Below, in pieces: positions 53,239 to 62,720 of a stretch of DNA of 64,000 nt. Made by a program: the position numbers and the translations under genes. Within the stretch, counting starts at the first letter, position 1. Every line of letters begins with the position of its first letter. The stretch lies in the NCBI GenBank assembly GCA_016932835.1, contig JAFGCD010000020.1, positions 1 through 64,000 of the forward strand. The letters are read 5' to 3'. Origin of the DNA: Sedimentisphaerales bacterium. GTDB taxonomy: Bacteria; Planctomycetota; Phycisphaerae; Sedimentisphaerales; Anaerobacaceae. The notes below the pieces were generated by a model. It was not told where the DNA came from. It ran no database searches and saw only the letters and a list, made by a program, of their open reading frames with translations.

Positions 53239-55755
53239 ATGCCGACTGAAAAACAAAACGATAACCCCGAACAAAACCCGCAGGATATCCCGCAAGATGC
53301 GGATCTCTTCGCCGATGATGCACGGGAAGAGCTTACCGAACGTCAGCTCTTCGTCGGAGACGACGATTTCTACCAATCCCTGCAAAACCGCCCGGACCCC
53401 GTATCCGTACCAGCCGCACCAGCCGCGCCAGCCGCCGATGAACCACAGCCGCAGCTCCGCAAAAAAAAGCCCCTCCTCTCAAAACTCCAGAAACTACTCC
53501 TCGCCGCTATTGTCATCACCGTCGCGATGCTGACATACACACTCATTTACTCTCCAACAGACAGGCGAACCGCTGCCCCACCCGAAGCCCTACCCCTCAG
53601 CCACAACACAGACTTGCAGATAAAACCGGCAGACACCCAAACTCCCCGCCCCAACGCCCCATCCTTCAACAGCCAATACGCCGACCTGACAAAACCAGGG
53701 GACAATCAGCCCGCCTCACTCAAACTCGCACACCACTTCTTCCAACAGAAAGACTACGACAGGGCATACGACACCTACGCAAGGCTCTTGAAGAGCATCC
53801 CGCAGAATGAACAAAACAACAGGGACTTCCTGAATCTGAAAATGGCCCTCTGCAGGTTCAAGTCGCAACGCTGCGAAGAAGCGGACACCATATTCAACAC
53901 CACCGCCGCCAGTGCCTCACCCATCGTAAGGCTAATGACAAATTATCACCGCATCTCTCTCGACATGCAGAGAAAGCAGTATTTGAACGCCAGAAAAAGA
54001 GCGTATCTGGCAATCGCACTCATCGCCGCCGTGGATATCGACGCCAAAACCGCATCGGCATTGAGAAGCAATTGTTACTTCCTGATTGCCGAAGCGATGA
54101 CCAGAAATCTCCTCTCGCTAACAGACAAAGACGCCCAACTGCCAGGAAATCTCTGGAGCGTCGCAGAGCAAATAGACCCCTTCGAAGGCCTCGATAACGA
54201 CAGCCTCGACAAACTACTCGACTCCGGCGCCGATTACCTCGGCGCAGCCCTGCTCAGCCCCCAAATCCGAAAAATCAAACACGAAGACGGCTCCATTCTC
54301 TGGGCCGCTGTCTGCAACGGAGCGCCAATAGAAGAGCTGCTCGCCAGGTTCGCCGCAAACGCACAACTCGACGTCTCATGGATATTCACAAAAACCGAAA
54401 ACCGCCGGCAGACAACAGACATCGCACACACAAGGCCAGTCGTCCTATACATGCCTGTCGCATCACAACAGCAGCTAATCGCCGCAGCCGCTGGACAGGT
54501 CGGATTGCTCGCAAGCCTGAACAATGAAAATACGATAAACGTCTATAGACCCGACAAGTTCTCTTCGTTGTCACAGCACATCGACCTGCTCTCCAATGAA
54601 ACCGTCGCCCTCTGGCAAAAATTCCTCCTCACATTCCAGGCCGACAAAAGAACACCGAACGCACACTTCGCCCTGGCGCTGCTATACGCCGCAGACGAAA
54701 ATATCCCCGATGCAATCGCGGAATACAAACTCGTCGCAAACCGATTCGCATGGTCATCGCTCGCACCTTACGCCCTCCTAAACTCCGGTAAACTGAAAAG
54801 CAGCCCTAACGTCAAAGACTATACGGGAGCGAAATACGACCTCGAACAACTCGTAACACAGTATCCCGACTCCGAAGTGACTACATACGCATACCGCCAC
54901 CTCGCCGAATACACCGAAAAAGCCGGACTCATCGACGACGCTGCAAAAATCTACCAAAAAGTCTATAACCTCGGCCTCTCCCAAAAATCACAGTCAATCG
55001 CAGCACTCGGAGCCGGAAAATGCTGCTTCCAGGTCCGGGACTACCAGGCCGCCGCAAAATGGCTGACACTCCACATCGACCTAATACAAAACCAGAAAAG
55101 CCCCGAAGCATGCTCGGCGTACTCACTCCTCGGCAAAACCTATCTCCGAATGGATAAACCGCAGCAGGCATGTCTGGCATTCCAGCATGCCCTCGACGGA
55201 CCACTCCCAAGGGAGCAATACGTCGAAACCGTCTCAGCTTTAATACAGGGATACGTTGATCAGGGACAGTTCATCAGAGCGCTGAACACAATCGAAAACG
55301 TGGACTTCTGGCAGTTCTCCCAAACCGAATCCGTCAAAGTCCTGCTCCTGAAAAGCAAAATCCTGCGGGATATGGGCCTGACCGATAATGCCGTCACACT
55401 GCTCAGAGACCAGGCCGAGTACATCTCCGACTCACAACTCAAAGCCGAAATCACCTTCGAAATTGCAAATTGCTACATCACCCAGGACCGCCTCCAGCTC
55501 GCAAGAGAGGAACTCACAAACCTCCTTCCCATCCTCCGCCCGGGACCCCTGGCATACGAAACCGCAATCACGCTCGCAGACGTCTGTGAAAGCCTCGGAC
55601 GCGACGAACAGGTCGTCTCCGTCTGTTCCCAACTCCTCAACTCAGACCTCCCGGAGCAAACAAGAAACCGCGCCGCCACAATGCTCGCGATGGCATACAG
55701 CCGCCGCAGAGACTACGACAACGCAGCCTTGGCCCTGCTGGACAAAAAGAACTGA
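53239..55755 (+). CDS. Membrane-anchored TPR protein, possible flagellar scaffold
   Basis: 838 aa, not a recognised family. An acidic/Gln-rich cytoplasmic N-terminus (1-80) is followed by one membrane helix near 84-104 (KLLLAAIVITVAMLTYTLIY), so the remaining 730 residues should be outside the cytoplasm. TPR repeats begin near 150 (AHHFFQQKDYDRAYDTYARL) and occupy most of 430-838 (FALALLYAADENIPDAIAEY; LGKTYLRMDKPQQACLAFQH). An insert near 345-440 looks like the short secretin/TonB N-terminal (STN) fold (PVVLYMPVASQQQLIAAAAG). First gene of the fliL-fliM-fliN-flhA-fliA operon, so a structural motor role is plausible. Confidence 0.75.
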   Translation: MPTEKQNDNPEQNPQDIPQDADLFADDAREELTERQLFVGDDDFYQSLQNRPDPVSVPAAPAAPAADEPQPQLRKKKPLLSKLQKLLLAAIVITVAMLTYTLIYSPTDRRTAAPPEALPLSHNTDLQIKPADTQTPRPNAPSFNSQYADLTKPGDNQPASLKLAHHFFQQKDYDRAYDTYARLLKSIPQNEQNNRDFLNLKMALCRFKSQRCEEADTIFNTTAASASPIVRLMTNYHRISLDMQRKQYLNARKRAYLAIALIAAVDIDAKTASALRSNCYFLIAEAMTRNLLSLTDKDAQLPGNLWSVAEQIDPFEGLDNDSLDKLLDSGADYLGAALLSPQIRKIKHEDGSILWAAVCNGAPIEELLARFAANAQLDVSWIFTKTENRRQTTDIAHTRPVVLYMPVASQQQLIAAAAGQVGLLASLNNENTINVYRPDKFSSLSQHIDLLSNETVALWQKFLLTFQADKRTPNAHFALALLYAADENIPDAIAEYKLVANRFAWSSLAPYALLNSGKLKSSPNVKDYTGAKYDLEQLVTQYPDSEVTTYAYRHLAEYTEKAGLIDDAAKIYQKVYNLGLSQKSQSIAALGAGKCCFQVRDYQAAAKWLTLHIDLIQNQKSPEACSAYSLLGKTYLRMDKPQQACLAFQHALDGPLPREQYVETVSALIQGYVDQGQFIRALNTIENVDFWQFSQTESVKVLLLKSKILRDMGLTDNAVTLLRDQAEYISDSQLKAEITFEIANCYITQDRLQLAREELTNLLPILRPGPLAYETAITLADVCESLGRDEQVVSVCSQLLNSDLPEQTRNRAATMLAMAYSRRRDYDNAALALLDKKN

Positions 55756-55756
55756 T

Positions 55757-56806
55757 ATGAATACCGATAACAAAAATACAAACCGCCCCGGCGACTCCGA
55801 ACACCGCCGCCGTCAAATCCCGCTGTCCCCTCGCCGCCGCGGCAAGCTCGCCGCAGCCTGCATGATCTTAGCAATCTTAACGGCATTCCCGCCCGCAGCC
55901 ATCTCAGCACAACTATCAGACCCGAACACCGCATCCCAGACCAGCCGAACCAGCCGAACCGGCGACTCGAATACGCCGAACGAAATCGAAAATACCACCC
56001 CCGCAAATCCGATAGCCGAGCCGCCTTCCAGAATCCTGAGAACCGCAGGAGCGGATATACGGCGTGAGCCGAACAATAAGACCGCAAACCTCGGAAGATT
56101 GATCTGGAACGACAGAATCACAATCCCCAAAGACCAGAACGACAGCAATATCAAGGAAGAATTGAACCGGATAATACGCCAGATTGAGTCCCTCGAATTC
56201 AAAACAGAAGAGGTGATCGAGCCAATCGTAATCGTCGAGCCTTTCCCGCAAATAGAACCCAACTTCACGGCAATCGAACTGGCCGACCAAAACCAGACAC
56301 AGCCGGAGAAAACGCAAATCAAACCCGAACCCCTCGAAGCAGTGCCGGGAGCAATCTCTCAGGAAACGCTCAAAACGCTTACCGACCGACTGCAGCACCC
56401 GGAAAAAATACGAAACCCACTTGAAATGGCCGAAATCCTCTTCAACAACGGAAACCTAAAAGAAGCGGCGATATGTTACCGTCAGGCGCTCGACCGAATA
56501 GACCCCAATCAACCCGACAGTATCGAGCAGACCCCATGGATACTATTCCAATTGGGAAACTCGCTCAGAAATGAAAACCCACAACAGGCACGCGAGGCAT
56601 ACGCACGCCTAATCAGCGAATACGCCGGTTCATTGTGGACCGACATCGCAAAGGCCAGAACCAGGCTCATTACATGGTATCAGCAGGAGAACCCAAGAAC
56701 ACTCATCGAGCAGAACAAACGCCCAACCGTAAAGCAAAGCACCCCGCCGGACTATATATTGACGACAAAACTGCAACCCGCTATGGAGCAATCGAAAGGT
56801 GGATAA
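55757..56806 (+). CDS. Exported TPR protein
   Basis: 349 aa from the ATG at 55757, just after the previous stop. A basic N-terminus (HRRRQIPLSPRRRGK) is followed by a signal-type helix (LAAACMILAILTAFPPAAIS), predicting export or a membrane anchor. A disordered Asn/Thr/Glu-rich middle follows. The C-terminal 110 residues hold TPR-like helices (MAEILFNNGNLKEAAICYRQ, LFQLGNSLRNENPQQAREAY). Unknown family. Co-transcribed with the large TPR protein and overlapping the next regulator gene by eight bases; the two TPR proteins may work together at the motor. Confidence 0.7.
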   Translation: MNTDNKNTNRPGDSEHRRRQIPLSPRRRGKLAAACMILAILTAFPPAAISAQLSDPNTASQTSRTSRTGDSNTPNEIENTTPANPIAEPPSRILRTAGADIRREPNNKTANLGRLIWNDRITIPKDQNDSNIKEELNRIIRQIESLEFKTEEVIEPIVIVEPFPQIEPNFTAIELADQNQTQPEKTQIKPEPLEAVPGAISQETLKTLTDRLQHPEKIRNPLEMAEILFNNGNLKEAAICYRQALDRIDPNQPDSIEQTPWILFQLGNSLRNENPQQAREAYARLISEYAGSLWTDIAKARTRLITWYQQENPRTLIEQNKRPTVKQSTPPDYILTTKLQPAMEQSKGG

Positions 56807-58271
56807 AATCCTGCAAAAACAAAACCACAACCTAAGGGCAAACGCAATCGCAAACGTGCTCATAATCGACGACGACCCAGCACTGACCCGACTCATACTC
56901 GAAGCATGCGCGAAAAAGGCAATCAGGGGAATCATCGCCGACAACACGGACACCGCAATCGACTATCTCGAAAAAGATGACTACGACCTCCTGTTCGCAG
57001 CCGACCTGCTCCCGAAAAAACACGGCCTCGAACCACACCCGCAAAACATCTTCCACCTGATAACCGCTGCAAAGAGGAATTCCCCTGAAATGCCTATGGT
57101 AATGATGGCAAATCAGGATAAAAACAACCTGCCGGACAGCCAGCAAATCGCCGATGCCGCCGTAAAAGCCGTCAATGCAGGATGCTGCAAATTCCTCGTC
57201 AAACCGCCGCAACCCAAGCAAATAGAGAACATCCTCGATGAAATACTCACAAACCACAACATAACAAACTGCGAAGCAGCCCACCAGGGAATCAAAACCC
57301 TCTACCAGATCGTCGGAAAAAGCGAAAACCTCCGGCAAACGATAACGCTCGCAAAAACAATAGCCCCGACATCCGTCCCGGTGCTCATCAGCGGTGAGAG
57401 CGGAACGGGAAAGGAATTGATTTCATATCTCATACACCACAACAGCAAAAGAGCGAACGCACCATACATCAGGGTCAACTGCGCCGCACTCAGTGAATCG
57501 CTGCTCGAAAGCGAACTCTTCGGACACGAAAAGGGAGCATTCACCGGAGCACACGCACAAAGAAAAGGAAGATTCGAATTGGCTCACGGCGGAACGCTCC
57601 TCCTCGACGAAATCACTGAAACACCCCTGAGATTCCAGGCAAAATTACTAAGAGTCCTCGAACAGCAGGATTTCGAGAGAGTCGGAGGAAACGACAATAT
57701 AAGAGTGGACGTCAGAATAATAAGCACCACTAACAAAAACCTCGCCGAAGAAGTCGAAAACGGAACCTTCAGAAAAGACCTGTACTACCGGCTGAACGGA
57801 GTAAGGCTGATAGCCTGTCCCCTCAGAGACAGAACAGAGGACCTTGAAGACCTAATCTGGCACTTCCTTAACCTCTACGCACGCCAAAGCCCCAGAACGA
57901 TAACAAGCCTCGACCCCGTAATGATGCAAATATTCGCCAGGTACAACTGGCCCGGAAATATCAGGCAGCTCAGAAACGTCGTCCTCACATCACTGATCTT
58001 CGGAGTCGGATCAACTCTCTCCCTCGCAGACGTCTCATGGCTTTTTGATGAACTCCAGCCAAGACCGCAGGAAAATCAAGAACAAATACAAACCGGAGCA
58101 CTCGCCGGAATCCCGCTCGTACAGGTCGAAAAGCAGGCAATCATGGAAACACTCCGCCAGACATCGGGAAACAAAACCAAAGCCGCAAAAGTGCTCGGTA
58201 TCAGCGACAGAACTCTCAGAGAAAAAGTACGCCGCTATCGAACCCAGCAAAAACTCCAGACCATTAAATGA
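56799..58271 (+). CDS. Sigma-54 response regulator (FlrC/NtrC type)
   Basis: 490 aa, GTG start with GGAG about 10 nt upstream. Receiver domain with acidic cluster Asp24-26 (LIIDDDPAL), likely phospho-acceptor Asp69 in FAADLLP, and conserved Lys in FLVKPP. AAA+ domain complete: GESGTGKE near 199-206, GAFTGA near 246-251, GTLLLDE near 265-271. Fis-type helix-turn-helix at the end (NKTKAAKVLGISDRTLREKV). Unlike the activator at 51527 its receiver looks functional, so a sensor kinase elsewhere should control it. The stop overlaps a frame of fliL. Confidence 0.93.
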   Translation: MDKILQKQNHNLRANAIANVLIIDDDPALTRLILEACAKKAIRGIIADNTDTAIDYLEKDDYDLLFAADLLPKKHGLEPHPQNIFHLITAAKRNSPEMPMVMMANQDKNNLPDSQQIADAAVKAVNAGCCKFLVKPPQPKQIENILDEILTNHNITNCEAAHQGIKTLYQIVGKSENLRQTITLAKTIAPTSVPVLISGESGTGKELISYLIHHNSKRANAPYIRVNCAALSESLLESELFGHEKGAFTGAHAQRKGRFELAHGGTLLLDEITETPLRFQAKLLRVLEQQDFERVGGNDNIRVDVRIISTTNKNLAEEVENGTFRKDLYYRLNGVRLIACPLRDRTEDLEDLIWHFLNLYARQSPRTITSLDPVMMQIFARYNWPGNIRQLRNVVLTSLIFGVGSTLSLADVSWLFDELQPRPQENQEQIQTGALAGIPLVQVEKQAIMETLRQTSGNKTKAAKVLGISDRTLREKVRRYRTQQKLQTIK

Positions 58272-58303
58272 CAGAACCCATGCAGCGCCGGGAGGTGCGA
58301 AAA

Positions 58304-58846
58304 ATGCCGGACGAAGAAAACGAACAAATACAAGAAGAAACAAAAGAAAAACCAAAGAAGCCCATCTTGCAATGGGCGATTACCGGCGTGGTAGTCATGA
58401 TCTGCGCATCCGCAGGATTCTTCCTCGCAAGATCCTTAAAAGGCGCAGTAGCGCCCGCAACTGTCGCCGCATCGCAGGAAGATGCCGACACGGAACCGGA
58501 TGACCTCCTGCCAGACGACGGAAAAACCTGGTTCCACGACCTCGAACCGGTCGTAGCAAATCTCAACGACCCAGGTGTCATGAGATATGTCAGTGCCGCT
58601 CTCACACTCGAAATGTCTGCCGCCGCGGCCCAGGGTAAAACCGTAAAACTCTTCGAAGAAAAAATGCCGATCCTCACAAACTGGCTCACAATCTACCTCG
58701 CAAGCCTCAGTCTCGAAGATATCCGAGGAGACAAAAACCTAAAAAGAATCCAGGCCCAAATACTCGATGCCTTCAATCAAGAACTCTTCCCGAACGAAAA
58801 ACCCAAAATCAAACACATCCTATTCAAAGGATTCGCCATACAATGA
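58304..58846 (+). CDS. fliL: Flagellar basal-body protein FliL
   Basis: Stator-associated membrane protein, 180 aa from the ATG at 58304, which has GGGAGG 8 nt upstream; the upstream ATG at 58268 overlaps the regulator stop. Acidic/Lys-rich cytoplasmic N-terminus, one membrane helix (ILQWAITGVVVMICASAGFF), then the FliL periplasmic domain (DLEPVVANLNDPGVMRYVSA, ending FNQELFPNEKPKIKHILFKG). In the usual place before fliM. Confidence 0.9.
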   Translation: MPDEENEQIQEETKEKPKKPILQWAITGVVVMICASAGFFLARSLKGAVAPATVAASQEDADTEPDDLLPDDGKTWFHDLEPVVANLNDPGVMRYVSAALTLEMSAAAAQGKTVKLFEEKMPILTNWLTIYLASLSLEDIRGDKNLKRIQAQILDAFNQELFPNEKPKIKHILFKGFAIQ

Positions 58847-59820
58847 GTCAAAGATCGGCTGAAATGCTAAATGCGGAAAAACTCAAACAGCTCCTCGAAG
58901 CCGTCCGAAGCGAGTCACTCAACGACGAAAGACAAAACGCAGAAGCCTTCGACCACGACTGGCGACAGCCCAGACATTTCGGCAGAAAACAACTCGCCGA
59001 ACTCAAAACTTTCGCAGAAACCGTCGCCGCAGCAGCATCGACAGCATTCACCCGATTCTACCAGGCCCCCTTTAAAATCGCAGCCGATTCCACATCACAG
59101 CATTTCCTCAGCGATTGCATCCGGCAGACCGCAGACAACTTCTTTCTCGCATTCGGAGCACCCGACCGGACGACCGAAGATATCCAGCCATGGGGTATCG
59201 TCGGAATACCTAAGAAAACCGCATTGGCATGGACCACCAAATCGCTCGGGCAAGCAGGCGCCGATGAGAATACCGAAAGAAATCTTTCCCAACTGGAAAG
59301 TTCCCTCCTGCTCGATATCGCTGCACTGCTCGTCGAAGCCGTCGCTGAAGCATACGGCAGCAACGCGGTCAGCGCCATCGGCAATATCGTCGCCGGACAG
59401 CTCCCGCTCGACCTGCAGGATACCAGCGAACTCTGCAAAATAACCTTCGCCACTGAAAACGACGACTCCCAAAGCGACCCCGATAAAGCATTTCTAATGA
59501 TGCTTTGCGACAAGCTCGAACCTGTCACAAAAACAGCAGCTCAAAACCCGGAAAACACCTCCCCCGAAAATGCATCCCGGACGATAACTAAGCATTTGCA
59601 CCGCTTGCCGGTCCTCCTCACTGCTCGGCTGGGATCTGCCTCAATCACATTCGCAGACCTTATGAATCTCGCGCCGAACGATATATTACTACTCGATAAG
59701 AAAGTCAACGAACCGCTAACACTGATTGTCGATGGACTCGAACTCTTCCGAGGCCGACCCGCAAAAGCACGCGGAAGATACGCCGTCGCAATCACAGAAC
59801 CCGCTCTCGCAAACAACTAA
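58843..59820 (+). CDS. fliM: Flagellar motor switch protein FliM
   Basis: C-ring subunit, 325 aa, overlapping fliL by four bases (ATGA). The N-terminal CheY-docking segment reads LNAEKLKQLLEAV, altered from the usual LSQDEIDALL with Lys at two normally acidic positions. The middle CheC-like domain is divergent but has LLLDIAALLVEAVAEAYG, and the C-terminal SpoA part reads DILLLDKKVNEPLTLIVDGL and GRPAKARGRYAVAI. Placement before fliN supports the call despite low similarity. Confidence 0.88.
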   Translation: MSQRSAEMLNAEKLKQLLEAVRSESLNDERQNAEAFDHDWRQPRHFGRKQLAELKTFAETVAAAASTAFTRFYQAPFKIAADSTSQHFLSDCIRQTADNFFLAFGAPDRTTEDIQPWGIVGIPKKTALAWTTKSLGQAGADENTERNLSQLESSLLLDIAALLVEAVAEAYGSNAVSAIGNIVAGQLPLDLQDTSELCKITFATENDDSQSDPDKAFLMMLCDKLEPVTKTAAQNPENTSPENASRTITKHLHRLPVLLTARLGSASITFADLMNLAPNDILLLDKKVNEPLTLIVDGLELFRGRPAKARGRYAVAITEPALANN

Positions 59821-59871
59821 CTGAATTACAAAATATGCCCTGAAAAAAATAACCGCAAAGGAAACTGAAAT

Positions 59872-60255
59872 ATGGCAGACGCAGCACAAGTCATCGAACA
59901 GCAAGATGAGCAGACGCCCCCGCAGGACGACCAGAAACAGGCACAGGACGTCGAACTCTCAGAGGCCGCCGATACCGAAAATACAACGCAGAGCACGAGT
60001 ATAGATGTCCTGCTCGACCTCAACGTCCCCGTTACGGCAGTTATCGACAAAGTCGAAATCTCCATCCAGCGACTCTTGCAGCTCGGACCTGGATCGGTCC
60101 TGAGACTCCGAAAAACCGTCGACGCGCCGATAGACCTGTACCTCAAAGACGTCAAATTCGCAACCGCAACCGTCGTCGTAATAGACGACACCTTCGCCGT
60201 CAGAATAAAGGAAATACTTAACCCGGGCGCCACAGCAGCAACGCAGAAAAACTGA
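59872..60255 (+). CDS. fliN: Flagellar motor switch protein FliN
   Basis: 127 aa. Acidic, disordered N-terminus and a clear SpoA domain at the end: VLLDLNVPVTAVIDKVEISI, LLQLGPGSVLRLRKTVDAPI and ATVVVIDDTFAVRIKEIL, diagnostic for FliN. Forms the lower C-ring with FliM and docks FliH. AAGGAAA before the ATG. Confidence 0.95.
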   Translation: MADAAQVIEQQDEQTPPQDDQKQAQDVELSEAADTENTTQSTSIDVLLDLNVPVTAVIDKVEISIQRLLQLGPGSVLRLRKTVDAPIDLYLKDVKFATATVVVIDDTFAVRIKEILNPGATAATQKN

Positions 60256-60293
60256 GCCGATACCGCAAAAACTATGCCGATGGAAAAAACCAA

Positions 60294-62426
60294 ATGGCGC
60301 TGACAAATAAATCTTCTTTCCAACCAATCGATACCGCAGGCCCCGCTTTCGGCTCACGCAGCAACGTTATACTCGCTCTGGCCCTCGTTACCATCCTGGC
60401 CACACTGCTGATCCCACTGCCCACAATACTCCTCGATATGCTGATCGCCGCCAGCATCTCGCTCGCAATTGCGGTTCTAATCGTCACCCTCTCGTCGAAA
60501 GAAGCACTCGAATTATCAACCTTCCCATCGCTGCTCCTCTTCGTAACCCTCTTCCGACTCTCCCTGAATGTCGCTTCCACAAGGCTCATACTCCTCTACG
60601 GAAACGCCGGAAAAATCATCCAGACATTCGGAGACTTCGTCGCTGGAGGCAGCTTCGTCGTAGGACTCGTAATATTCCTCATACTGGTCGTAATACAATT
60701 CATCGTAATTACAAAAGGCGCCGAAAGAATCAGCGAAGTCTCCGCAAGATTCACCCTCGACGCTATGCCAGGAAAACAAATGGCCATCGACGCCGACCTA
60801 AATGCCGGAATGATTACCGAGACCCAGGCAAACGAAAGAAGAACGAAAATCGTCAAGGAAAGCGAATTCTACGGAGCTATGGATGGAGCCAGCAAGTTCA
60901 TAAGAGGAGATGCCAAGGCGGGCATCATCATCACCGCTATAAACATCATCGGAGGAATTGCAATGGGCTATTCCAGAGGAATGCCCGTCGCCGCCGCTAT
61001 GAGAACATACTCGATCCTCTCAATCGGAGACGGACTCGTCAGCCAGATACCTTCAATGATTATCTCGATAAGCTCCGGCTTCCTCGTTACGAAAATCTCA
61101 TCAAAGCACAGCGTCGGACAGGACCTCGAAAAACAGTTCCTAAAAGCCGGTGAACCCCTCATAATAGCATCGTTCGTAATCGCGGCAATGGCATTCGTAC
61201 CAGGACTGCCCGCAATACCCTTCGTAATGCTCGCCGCAGGAACCGCAGCAGCCGCAAGAATCGCCGCAAATACAAAAAAAGCACAACTGACTAAAAAAAA
61301 CGCAGCCGAACAACACCAGAGAACGGATAAAAAACCCGTAGAAGAACTACTCGACATCGACAGAATCTCCGTACAGGTCGGAGTAAGACTCATCACACTC
61401 GTTGACCCAAGAAAAGACAGCAGAATCTTTGACAGAATAGGAGCCCTCAGAAGAAAATTCGCGCAGGAATTCGGAGTTATCATGCCGCTCGTCAGACTCC
61501 GGGACAACATTAACCTCCAGCCGACTACTTATGAAATCAAAATCTTCGACCATACAATCGCAACAGGAAGCCTCGAACCTAATATGTTCCTCGCAATGGA
61601 CGCCGGAAATGTCCGCGAAAAGATCGGCGGAATAGAAACCGCCGAACCCGTTTACCGGCTGCCAGCCCTTTGGATAGCCCCAAACGACAAGGAAAAAGCC
61701 GAAATAAACGGATACACCGTCATCGACCCTGAATCGGTATTCATAACCCACCTCTCGGAAACACTCAAAAAACACGCAGACGAACTCCTTACAAGGGAAG
61801 ATGTCCAGTCGCTCGTGGACAGGCTCCGAAAAACACAACCCTCACTCGTCGGAGAAGTCGTCGGAGAACTGGTCCCAATAGGAATGCTCCAGAGAGTCCT
61901 GAAAAACCTCCTCAAAGACAGAATCCCGATCAGACAACTCAGCACAATACTCGAAGCCCTCGGAGAGCACGCCGCAAAAACAAAGAATACCGATGTCCTG
62001 ACCGAACTCGTAAGAAAAGCAATCAGCAGAACCATCACCGAACAGCACAAGGACAACGCCGGAAAAATCCACGCCATTACATTTGAACCAGTCCTCGAAC
62101 ACCAGATCAGCGCAGCACTGAAACAGGAAGCCGACCACCTCACACTCGCACTGCCCACAGACACCGCAATGCACATAAGCAAGCAGATCGCTCAGGCATG
62201 GAAATCTGCTATGGACAAGGGCATGGAAAAAATCGCACTCCTCTGCGATTCCAGGCTCAGAGGACCGCTGGCCAATATGATCTCACGAACGGTACCGCCC
62301 CTCTCGGTCATCGCGTATGACGAAATCGTACTCGGAACGGAAATAGAACCCATCGAAGTGGTCGCAATGCCGCAAACAATGCAAAACGAACAACAAACAG
62401 CCGAACTCGTCGGAGCCCTGGCGTGA
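60294..62426 (+). CDS. flhA: Flagellar export gate protein FlhA
   Basis: Main energy-coupling component of the export gate, 710 aa. Eight membrane helices in the first 330 residues, with the FHIPEP signature region (FRLSLNVASTRLILLYG; RFTLDAMPGKQMAIDADLNA) and the cytoplasmic loop KESEFYGAMDGASKFIRGDA. The C-terminal cytoplasmic domain has VSSL-type substructures, with DVQSLVDRLRKTQPSLVGEV and IRQLSTILEALGEHA. It is separated from flhB by 43 kb, an unusual split. Confidence 0.97.
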   Translation: MALTNKSSFQPIDTAGPAFGSRSNVILALALVTILATLLIPLPTILLDMLIAASISLAIAVLIVTLSSKEALELSTFPSLLLFVTLFRLSLNVASTRLILLYGNAGKIIQTFGDFVAGGSFVVGLVIFLILVVIQFIVITKGAERISEVSARFTLDAMPGKQMAIDADLNAGMITETQANERRTKIVKESEFYGAMDGASKFIRGDAKAGIIITAINIIGGIAMGYSRGMPVAAAMRTYSILSIGDGLVSQIPSMIISISSGFLVTKISSKHSVGQDLEKQFLKAGEPLIIASFVIAAMAFVPGLPAIPFVMLAAGTAAAARIAANTKKAQLTKKNAAEQHQRTDKKPVEELLDIDRISVQVGVRLITLVDPRKDSRIFDRIGALRRKFAQEFGVIMPLVRLRDNINLQPTTYEIKIFDHTIATGSLEPNMFLAMDAGNVREKIGGIETAEPVYRLPALWIAPNDKEKAEINGYTVIDPESVFITHLSETLKKHADELLTREDVQSLVDRLRKTQPSLVGEVVGELVPIGMLQRVLKNLLKDRIPIRQLSTILEALGEHAAKTKNTDVLTELVRKAISRTITEQHKDNAGKIHAITFEPVLEHQISAALKQEADHLTLALPTDTAMHISKQIAQAWKSAMDKGMEKIALLCDSRLRGPLANMISRTVPPLSVIAYDEIVLGTEIEPIEVVAMPQTMQNEQQTAELVGALA

Positions 62427-62474
62427 CCCAACGCCGAAAATAACGCCCTGTGAAATGGAAAGGAAAAATACGTT

Positions 62475-62720
62475 ATGCCGCTGAACCAGAAGTCAATCGC
62501 AGTTAGCTTTGCTGTCGCATCCTTTTTCGCCGTCAGTATCGTTGCCTGGCTCAGCGGCCTTACGCCCTTCGTCTGCTGCAAAAGAGCGATCACCGCCGCA
62601 ATCATCGCATACCTCGCCGCAGCACTCGCTGTAAAAGCTGCGAATGCCATCGTAATCAGCGCAATGGCCCAGAGCCAAATCAGACAACACAAGGAACGAA
62701 ACAGTGGCACTGCAAACTAA
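62475..62720 (+). CDS. Small membrane protein of unknown function
   Basis: 81 aa. Two hydrophobic helices (IAVSFAVASFFAVSIVAWLS; AAIIAYLAAALAVKAANAIV) with a CC pair between them (FVCCKRA) and a polar C-terminus. No family recognised. AAGGAAAAATACGTT precedes the ATG, and the end overlaps the fliA GTG by 17 bp, so translational coupling with fliA is likely. Sits between flhA and fliA, where flhF/flhG often lie in other bacteria, but bears no resemblance to them. Confidence 0.65.
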   Translation: MPLNQKSIAVSFAVASFFAVSIVAWLSGLTPFVCCKRAITAAIIAYLAAALAVKAANAIVISAMAQSQIRQHKERNSGTAN

